A DNA stretch of 64,000 bases from Planctomycetota bacterium (GTDB lineage Bacteria > Planctomycetota > Phycisphaerae > Phycisphaerales > Phycisphaeraceae), in the NCBI GenBank assembly GCA_026386955.1, contig JAPLMQ010000297.1, forward strand, positions 1 through 64,000, given 5' to 3'. The position numbers and the translations under genes are program-made. Numbering within the stretch: the first letter of the stretch is position 1; each line of letters opens with the position of its first letter. Below are positions 58,908 through 64,000 of this stretch, one piece after another. The notes beneath the pieces were generated by a model. The model made no database searches. It saw only the letters and a list, made by a program, of their open reading frames with translations, and was not told where the DNA came from.

Positions 58908-59158
58908 TCAGGCGAAGCCTGATCTGATTCAGGTCAGAGCCGGACACTGTGTGTCCGTCTATCGGGCGCGCAGCGGTACTCCGCTCGCGCGAAGTGCCGG
59001 CCTCGCAGGGGGCGTCCCGATGTTGATCCCAGTTCCATCGACAGCATCTGCTGTTGGCGTCCCGTGCTTCTCGCGCCGCGAGGGCACCCGACGATTCGCG
59101 CGAGCGGAGTACCGCTGCGCGCTCGATCGACGGGGACACAGTCCCCGGCTCTGATCAG
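58908..59158. repeat. Paired inverted hairpin repeat, family B copy 3
   Basis: The arms have the family B order: CTGATC, a variable short insert (CTGATTCAGGT-like), AGAGC, CGGACACTGTGTGTCCG and GCGGTACTCCGC on the left; GCGGAGTACCGC and GGGGACACAGTCCCC with CTCTGATCAG on the right. The middle differs from the other copies and contains ACAGCATCTGCTGT. It fills most of the gap between the amidohydrolase and the convergent dehydrogenase gene. Confidence 0.87.
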
Positions 59159-59195
59159 ACGCTCCCTTGCGCCTCAATGCACGGAGCCGGTTCGC

Positions 59196-60518
59196 TCACG
59201 CCCCGACGATGTGGTCCTTCCTGCCCTTCACCCCGCGCATCGCCCCGCGGGTGTCGATGACCAGCTTCGCGTGGTCGGCCACCATCTGCCAGTCGTAGGC
59301 GGCGTGGTGCGTCGCGATCAGCACGCAGTCGTAGGTCTTGAGCGTCTCGGGCGTGAGCGGCACGCTGGTCATGCCCAGGTCGTGCTCGCGCATCTTGTGC
59401 GTCGCGGGCACGTGCGGGTCGTTGTACTCCACCTGCGCGCCCAGGTGCTGCAGCCGCTCGATCAGCTCGATGCTGGGGCTCTCGCGCACGTCGTCGACGT
59501 CGGGCTTGTAGGCCAGGCCCAGCACGAGGATGCGCGAGCCCTTGATCGAGCGCCCGCGGTCGTTGAGGGCGAGCGTCGTCCGCTGGACGACGTAGTCGGG
59601 CATGCCGCGGTTGATCTCGCCCGCGAGCTCGATGAAGCGCGTGGGCATGCCGACCTCGCGGGCCTTCCACGTCAAGTAGAACGGGTCGATGGGGATGCAG
59701 TGGCCGCCCAGCCCCGGGCCGGGGTAGAAGGCCTGGAAGCCGAAGGGCTTGGTCTTCGCGGCGTTCACCACTTCCCAAATGTCGACGTCCATCGCGGTGA
59801 GCACGACCTTGAGCTCGTTGACCAGCGCGATGTTCACGCAGCGGTAGATGTTCTCCAGCAGCTTGGCCGCCTCGGCGACCTCGGCGCTGGAGACCGGCAC
59901 GACCTGCTTCACGGCCTTCTTGTAGAGTGCCACTGCGGCCTCGCCCGAGGGCGCGTCGATCCCGCCCACCAGCTTGGGGATGCTCTGCGTGTCGAAGTCC
60001 TTCCGCCCCGGGTCCTCGCGCTCGGGCGAGAAGGCGAGGAAGAAGTCCTTGCCGCACTTGAGCCCGCCGGCCTCGAGGCGCGGGAGCGTCACCTCGCGCG
60101 TGGTGCGCGGGTAGGTCGTCGACTCGAGCACGACGAGCTGCCCGGGGCGGAGCGTCTTGGCGATCGCGTCGCTGGTGCGCTCGATGTAGGAGAGGTCGGG
60201 CTCGAGGTGCTTGCCCAGCGGGGTGGGGACGCAGATGGCGATGGCGTCGGGCTCAGCGAGGCGGGAAAAGTCGCTGGTGGCGGCGAAGCGCCCGGAGTTC
60301 ACCATGTCGCGGACGAAGTCCTCGCCCAAGTGCTTCAGGTAGCTCTCGCCCTTGGAGAGCAGGCGGATCTTCTCGGGGTCGATGTCGAAGCCGACGACCT
60401 TGAACCCGCCGCGCCAGAAGGCGCGCAGGAGGGGCAGGCCGACGTAGCCCAGGCCGATGACGCCGATGACGGCGGAGCCGGATTCGATTTTTTGAATGAG
60501 CGATTGCTGGAGCGTCAC
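59196..60518 (-). CDS. UDP-N-acetylglucosamine 6-dehydrogenase-like / UDP-sugar dehydrogenase
   Basis: The GTG at 60518 follows GGAG and gives 440 residues (VTLQQSLIQKI). The NAD-binding motif GVIGLGYVGLPLLRAF, the catalytic Cys in GPGLGGHCIPIDPFYLTW and the C-terminal LGLAYKPDVDDVRESPS place it with UDP-N-acetylglucosamine and UDP-glucose 6-dehydrogenases (WbpA type), which make UDP-uronic acids with two rounds of NAD reduction. The product would feed exopolysaccharide or glycan synthesis. Upstream, three tandem 15-nt units lie within the leader. Confidence 0.93.
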   Translation of the reverse strand: MTLQQSLIQKIESGSAVIGVIGLGYVGLPLLRAFWRGGFKVVGFDIDPEKIRLLSKGESYLKHLGEDFVRDMVNSGRFAATSDFSRLAEPDAIAICVPTPLGKHLEPDLSYIERTSDAIAKTLRPGQLVVLESTTYPRTTREVTLPRLEAGGLKCGKDFFLAFSPEREDPGRKDFDTQSIPKLVGGIDAPSGEAAVALYKKAVKQVVPVSSAEVAEAAKLLENIYRCVNIALVNELKVVLTAMDVDIWEVVNAAKTKPFGFQAFYPGPGLGGHCIPIDPFYLTWKAREVGMPTRFIELAGEINRGMPDYVVQRTTLALNDRGRSIKGSRILVLGLAYKPDVDDVRESPSIELIERLQHLGAQVEYNDPHVPATHKMREHDLGMTSVPLTPETLKTYDCVLIATHHAAYDWQMVADHAKLVIDTRGAMRGVKGRKDHIVGA

Positions 60519-60533
60519 CCGAAAGGTCTCCGT

Positions 60534-60578
60534 GAGGCTGGAAGCGCCGAGGCTGGAAACGCCGAGGCCGGAAACGTG
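60534..60578. repeat. Three tandem 15-nt units upstream of the dehydrogenase
   Basis: GAGGCTGGAAGCGCC, GAGGCTGGAAACGCC and GAGGCCGGAAACGTG follow one another, starting 16 nt before the GTG on the minus strand's upstream side. The last unit holds CCGGAA, as in other microrepeats of the window. Further upstream, 60718-60772 is a chain of CCCGG-centred palindromes (CCCGGAAGTCACCGGG, TTCCCGGAA, CCCCCGGGAG). Confidence 0.7.
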
Positions 60579-60675
60579 GTTCGGCCGCCATCTTAGGGCG
60601 ATCGGGGGGAGTCCGCATCCGCCCGGCGCCCGCCCGCGGGGGCGTTGTCCGCCATGGCAGACAATGCCCATTCGG

Positions 60676-60704
60676 TTGATGCCAACCCGCGGCGCGCCTA
60701 GAAT
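60676..60704 (+). promoter_or_regulatory. Promoter of the thioredoxin gene
   Basis: TTGATG (60676-60681) and TAGAAT (60699-60704) are separated by 17 nt and lie about 100 nt upstream of trxA. The leader then contains the CCCGG-rich hairpins at 60718-60772. Confidence 0.6.
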
Positions 60705-60802
60705 CTTCCCACTTATGCCCGGAAGTCACCGGGATATTCCCGGAATCCCCCGGGAGCCCCGGAACTACGGGCAGCAATGCCTCTCGCAGCAAGGAGCCCA
60801 CC

Positions 60803-61135
60803 ATGGCAGGCGATTCAGTCCTCCAACTCACCGACGACAACTTCGAGAAGGAAGTCATCAATTCCGACAAGCCCGTGCTGGTCGACTTCTGGGCCGAGTG
60901 GTGCATGCCCTGCCGGATGCTCGCCCCCACCATCGACGACCTCGCCAAGGAATTCGACGGCAAGGTGAAGGTCGGCAAGGTCGACACCGACTCCAACCGC
61001 GAGGTTTCGCTCAAGTTCGGCATCAACGCCATCCCGACGGTCCTGCTCTTCAAGGGCGGGCAGGTCATCCGCAAGTTCGTGGGCGTCCAGCCCAAGAAGG
61101 AATTCGTCGCGGAGCTTCAGAAGGCCTCGACCTGA
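60803..61135 (+). CDS. trxA: Thioredoxin
   Basis: The 110-residue protein is a typical cytoplasmic thioredoxin (VLVDFWAEWCMPCRMLAP, FGINAIPTVLLFKGG, with the cis-Pro). It follows AAGGAG at good spacing. The active site is WCMPC rather than the nearly universal WCGPC; Met in place of Gly between the two cysteines may shift redox potential or partner choice. Thioredoxin reduces disulfides in ribonucleotide reductase, peroxiredoxins and others. Confidence 0.95.
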   Translation: MAGDSVLQLTDDNFEKEVINSDKPVLVDFWAEWCMPCRMLAPTIDDLAKEFDGKVKVGKVDTDSNREVSLKFGINAIPTVLLFKGGQVIRKFVGVQPKKEFVAELQKAST

Positions 61136-61267
61136 TCGGTTGAACACGACGCCCGCCTGGCGGGCGCGACACGTGCGACATCGCCCGGCCCACGGGACGT
61201 GCGGAGCCTCCTGATCAGGAAGCCCCGCGCGTCTCGTGGGCCGGACTTTCATAGGTCCACTGCACGC

Positions 61268-62491
61268 ATGCCCCTCTCCTTCCACCGCCACACGCTGCCC
61301 AACTCGCTCACCCTCGTCGCCGAGGTCAACCCCGACGCCCACACCGCGGGCGTGGGCTTCTTCGTGAAGACCGGCTCGCGCGACGAGACCGCCGAGCTCA
61401 TGGGCGTGAGCCACTTCCTTGAGCACATGATGTTCAAGGGCACCGCCCGCCGCTCGGCCGACGACGTCAACCGCGAGTTCGACGAGATCGGGGCCGACTA
61501 CAACGCCTACACCAGCCAGGAGACGACGGTCTACTACGCCCACGTGCTGCCCGAGTTCATCCCCCGCGCGACCGACCTCCTGGCCGACATGATGCGCCCC
61601 GCCCTGCGGGCCGACGACTTCAACGTCGAGAAGAAGGTGATCCTCGAGGAGATCGGGATGTACGAGGACCGCCCGCAATGGCGGCTGCAGGACCAGGTCG
61701 TCGAGTCGTTCTACGAGGGGCACACGCTGGGGCACCGCGTGCTGGGCACGGCCAGCACGGTGCAGGCCCTCACGCCCGAGCAGATGCGCGGCTACTTCGA
61801 CCAGCGCTACGGGCCGGACAACATCGTCGTCGCCGCCGCGGGGCGGATCGACTTCGACGCGCTGGTGCGCGACGTCGAGAAGCTGACCGCCTCGTGGAGC
61901 CCGCGGCGCAGCGCCCGCGCCTACCGCGAGCCCGCCTTCGCCCCGCGCGAATTGGGCATGGCCGACCCGAAGGTCAACCGCCACTACGTCTGCATGATGT
62001 GCCCCGCCCCCAGCGCCCAGGACCCGAGGCGCTACGCCGCCCGCATCCTCTGCGACGTGCTGGGCGATTCCGACGGCTCCCGGCTGTACTGGGCCTTGAT
62101 CGACCCCGGGCTCGCCGACGAGGCCGACCTCTCCTTCATCCCGCAGGACCAGACCGGGGCCTACACCGCCTTCGTCTCCTGCGACGAGGAGCGGGCGGCA
62201 GCGGTGGAGAAGAGGCTGCTCGACACGCTCGACGGCTACGCCGCGGGCATCGACCCCGCGGAGCTGGAGCGGGCCAAGAACAAGCTCGCGACGTCCACCA
62301 CGCTCCAAGGGGAGAACCCCGGCGGCCGCATGCGCACGCTGGGCAACCAGTGGATGTACAACCCCGAGTATCACCCGCTGGAGCACGAGCTGAAGCAGAT
62401 CATGGCCGTCACGGTCGGTGATCTCCGCGACCTGCTCAAGGCGTTCCCGTTCACGCCGCGGACGGTGGTGAGGCTCGGGCCGAAGGGGTGA
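61268..62491 (+). CDS. M16-family zinc peptidase (processing protease)
   Basis: ATG 61268 gives 407 residues. The inverted zinc motif HFLEHMMFKGT (HxxEH) with the distal Glu region VEKKVILEEIGMYEDRP marks a catalytic M16 subunit like mitochondrial processing peptidase beta or YmxG. The C-terminal half (YVCMMCPAPSAQDPRRYAAR, KNKLATSTTLQGENPGGRM) is the second homologous lobe. It degrades small peptides. No signal peptide is seen. Confidence 0.93.
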   Translation: MPLSFHRHTLPNSLTLVAEVNPDAHTAGVGFFVKTGSRDETAELMGVSHFLEHMMFKGTARRSADDVNREFDEIGADYNAYTSQETTVYYAHVLPEFIPRATDLLADMMRPALRADDFNVEKKVILEEIGMYEDRPQWRLQDQVVESFYEGHTLGHRVLGTASTVQALTPEQMRGYFDQRYGPDNIVVAAAGRIDFDALVRDVEKLTASWSPRRSARAYREPAFAPRELGMADPKVNRHYVCMMCPAPSAQDPRRYAARILCDVLGDSDGSRLYWALIDPGLADEADLSFIPQDQTGAYTAFVSCDEERAAAVEKRLLDTLDGYAAGIDPAELERAKNKLATSTTLQGENPGGRMRTLGNQWMYNPEYHPLEHELKQIMAVTVGDLRDLLKAFPFTPRTVVRLGPKG

Positions 62492-62521
62492 GCGAGGCGA
62501 CGCGGACGATGGGGGTGGTCG

Positions 62522-63043
62522 ATGATGAGGGTGCGACACGTCGTATTGCCCAAGCTCGCCGTCGGCCTCATGCTTCTGATCGCCGTCGGCATCGTCGTCA
62601 ATGGGTGCCGCGACGCATCGCCGCCGTCCCCCGCTCAGACCGTGGTAGATGACATGCAGCTGGCGCTGCTGCCGATCGATGTCACATCCATGTCCTACCT
62701 GGAGCGAATCCTCGAGCACATCACGGTTGATCCTGCCGGCAATCTTCGATATCAAGCGACCCACAACAAAGGCTGGGGGCCCAACGACATCGACCCGAAG
62801 CACGAAACCACTGAAACCCGGGAAGGCCGGCTCAGCGCCCAAGCCCGTGCCGAGCTGGCCCGAATGTTCGCGGACAGCGAAACCTGGTCCGGCGAGCAAT
62901 ACGTCGGCCCCGCGGACAGCCCCATAGTCACCGTCCACTACGGCCAGAAGACCGCTTCCGGGGGCGACCTTCCCAAAAAAATGCAGGCCTTGGAGAACCG
63001 CCTGCGTGAGTTGGCGCGGAGCATGCCGATCGTGACGCGGTAG
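62522..63043 (+). CDS. Lipoprotein of unknown function
   Basis: The 173-residue product has a lipoprotein signal: a hydrophobic core ([18 protein letters not shown]) ending in a VNGC lipobox. The mature part has a mixed alpha/beta pattern ([40 protein letters not shown]) with no recognised family. TASGGDLP near the end is encoded by a TTCCGGGGGC motif. It follows the M16 gene by 30 nt and may be co-transcribed. Confidence 0.72.
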   Translation: MMRVRHVVLPKLAVGLMLLIAVGIVVNGCRDASPPSPAQTVVDDMQLALLPIDVTSMSYLERILEHITVDPAGNLRYQATHNKGWGPNDIDPKHETTETREGRLSAQARAELARMFADSETWSGEQYVGPADSPIVTVHYGQKTASGGDLPKKMQALENRLRELARSMPIVTR

Positions 63044-63074
63044 CCCTCAGCGCCCCGGATCGCCCGCCGCCCGT

Positions 63075-63080
63075 TACCAT
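63075..63080 (+). promoter_or_regulatory. -10-like TACCAT close to the ribBX-like start codon
   Basis: TACCAT ends 7 nt before ATG 63088; no ribosome site lies between, again suggesting a leaderless message. Confidence 0.35.
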
Positions 63081-63087
63081 CACCTCC

Positions 63088-64000
63088 ATGCATTCCATCC
63101 CCGAAATCCTCGACGACCTCCGCGCGGGGCGGATGGTCGTCCTGGTCGACGACGAACGCCGCGAGAACGAGGGCGACCTGGTCTGCGCCGCCCAGCATGT
63201 CACGCCCGAGGTCGTCAACTTCATGATCCGCGAGGGGCGCGGCGTGCTCTGCCTCGCCCTCACGGGCGAGACTTGCGACCGCCTCGAGCTTGCCCCGCAG
63301 AGCGCCGTCAACACCACCCAGCGCGGCACGGCCTTCACCGTGACCATCGACGCCCACGAGCGCTTCGGCCTCACCACGGGCGTCAGCGCCGCCGACCGCG
63401 CGACCACCATCCGCGTCGCCATCGATCCCGCCGCCCGCCCGGCCGACCTCGCCCGCCCGGGCCACATCAACCCGCTCCGGGCCCGCGACGGGGGCGTGCT
63501 CGTCCGCCCCGGGCAGACCGAGGGCTCCGTCGACCTCTGCAAACTCGCGGGCCTCAGCCCCGCGGCCGCGATCATCGAGGTCATGAACGAGGACGGCTCG
63601 ATGGCCCGCCTCCCCGACCTCGAGCGCCTCTGCGCCAAGCACCGCATCAAGATCTGCTCCGTCGCCGACATCATCCAGTTCCGCCTGCAACGGCAGAAGC
63701 TCGTCGAGCGCATCGACGCCGTCCCCTTCGAGACGCACCAGGGCACCTTCAACCTCATCGCCTACCGCAGCCAGGTCGACCCCTTCCCGCACGTCGCGCT
63801 GACCTGCGGCGACGTCGGCCGGCTCGACGCCACGGGCGGGGTCGTCGACATTGCCGAGCCCGTGCTCGTGCGCATGCACAGCCAGAATCTCCTGGGCGAC
63901 GTCTTCGGCGACCTCCAGCAACCCTCTGGGCTGACGCTCAACGCCTCGATGCGGATGATCCAGCGCGAGGGGCGCGGGGCCTTGGTCTACCTCCGCCACG
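63088..64000 (+). CDS. RibBX-like protein: DHBP synthase with degenerate GTP cyclohydrolase II domain (cut by window edge)
   Basis: The frame runs open to the window end, so 304 residues are seen. The N-terminal part is 3,4-dihydroxy-2-butanone-4-phosphate synthase ([58 protein letters not shown]), needed for riboflavin synthesis; its GHTEA motif reads GQTEG, replacing the metal-binding His. The C-terminal part aligns with GTP cyclohydrolase II, but [20 protein letters not shown] lacks all three zinc cysteines found in HSECLTGDVFGSLRCDCG. This resembles RibBX proteins, whose second domain has no cyclohydrolase activity. Confidence 0.9.
   Translation, partial: MHSIPEILDDLRAGRMVVLVDDERRENEGDLVCAAQHVTPEVVNFMIREGRGVLCLALTGETCDRLELAPQSAVNTTQRGTAFTVTIDAHERFGLTTGVSAADRATTIRVAIDPAARPADLARPGHINPLRARDGGVLVRPGQTEGSVDLCKLAGLSPAAAIIEVMNEDGSMARLPDLERLCAKHRIKICSVADIIQFRLQRQKLVERIDAVPFETHQGTFNLIAYRSQVDPFPHVALTCGDVGRLDATGGVVDIAEPVLVRMHSQNLLGDVFGDLQQPSGLTLNASMRMIQREGRGALVYLRH

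Overview
The window is very GC-rich bacterial chromosome with a Planctomycetota flavour, most likely class Phycisphaerae; this is inferred from gene content, not from a marker gene. The signs are a short prepilin-like protein with a [19 protein letters not shown] leader, SUMF1-fold proteins, zinc ribbons of the CxxCxYDLRG type, several Gfo/Idh/MocA oxidoreductases, a kinase with ankyrin repeats, FHA domains fused to an ABC transporter, and many secreted glycan-active enzymes. No rRNA, tRNA, CRISPR array, insertion sequence or phage gene was seen.

Layout. 0-6.2 kb: tail of a Gfo/Idh/MocA oxidoreductase, a secreted leucine-rich-repeat protein, a RIFT-barrel polysaccharide-lyase-like enzyme and, convergent to it, a sialidase-like enzyme. 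6.3-13.1 kb: a signalling block of SUMF1-fold membrane protein, zinc-ribbon/Ser-Thr kinase/ankyrin protein, double-FHA ABC exporter and a receiver-like protein. 13.4-19.9 kb: HAD phosphatase, then a three-gene secreted operon (FG-GAP-like propeller, HtrA-like protease, unknown exported protein) ending in a clear terminator. 19.9-24.9 kb: repeat-dense intergenic regions around a TolB-like secreted protein and a prepilin-like protein. 24.9-29.6 kb: GT39-like membrane protein, then pheS, a thioredoxin lipoprotein and purC. 29.7-34.6 kb: two less GC-rich islands (a HEPN-like protein; a DUF4411/ImmA-IrrE toxin-antitoxin pair) around a toroid-SUMF1 fusion. 34.9-36.1 kb: rpsP-trmD without rimM between them. 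36.3-41.5 kb: zinc-ribbon membrane proteins, a tandem paralog pair and a PhyH-type dioxygenase. 41.7-57.2 kb: a GH99-like enzyme, then a long minus-strand run headed by a ROK repressor: beta-propeller, NodB deacetylase, DegT aminotransferase, two Gfo/Idh/MocA oxidoreductases, a NodB-like protein, a nucleotidyltransferase-like protein, a transglutaminase, OppF-like ATPase and a sialate O-acetylesterase. 57.3-64 kb: a divergent amidohydrolase pair in which the first member has lost its metal ligands, a UDP-sugar dehydrogenase, thioredoxin, M16 peptidase, a lipoprotein and the start of a RibBX-like gene.

How it fits together. Much of the window looks like glycan degradation and remodelling. The ROK run has repeated ATGA start/stop overlaps, and its promoter region carries three palindromes within 54 bp, so it is probably one repressor-controlled locus for a modified amino sugar or glycopeptide. 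The most unusual non-coding signal is a set of at least six families of paired, inverted, hairpin-forming intergenic repeats with REPIN-like architecture. One family occurs three times and shows a compensatory base-pair change. A 10-mer, TTCCGGGGGC, is strongly over-represented and in one repeat copy lies inside a 12-nt insertion. Gly/Pro-rich loops encoded by CCCCGG-rich DNA interrupt several housekeeping enzymes.
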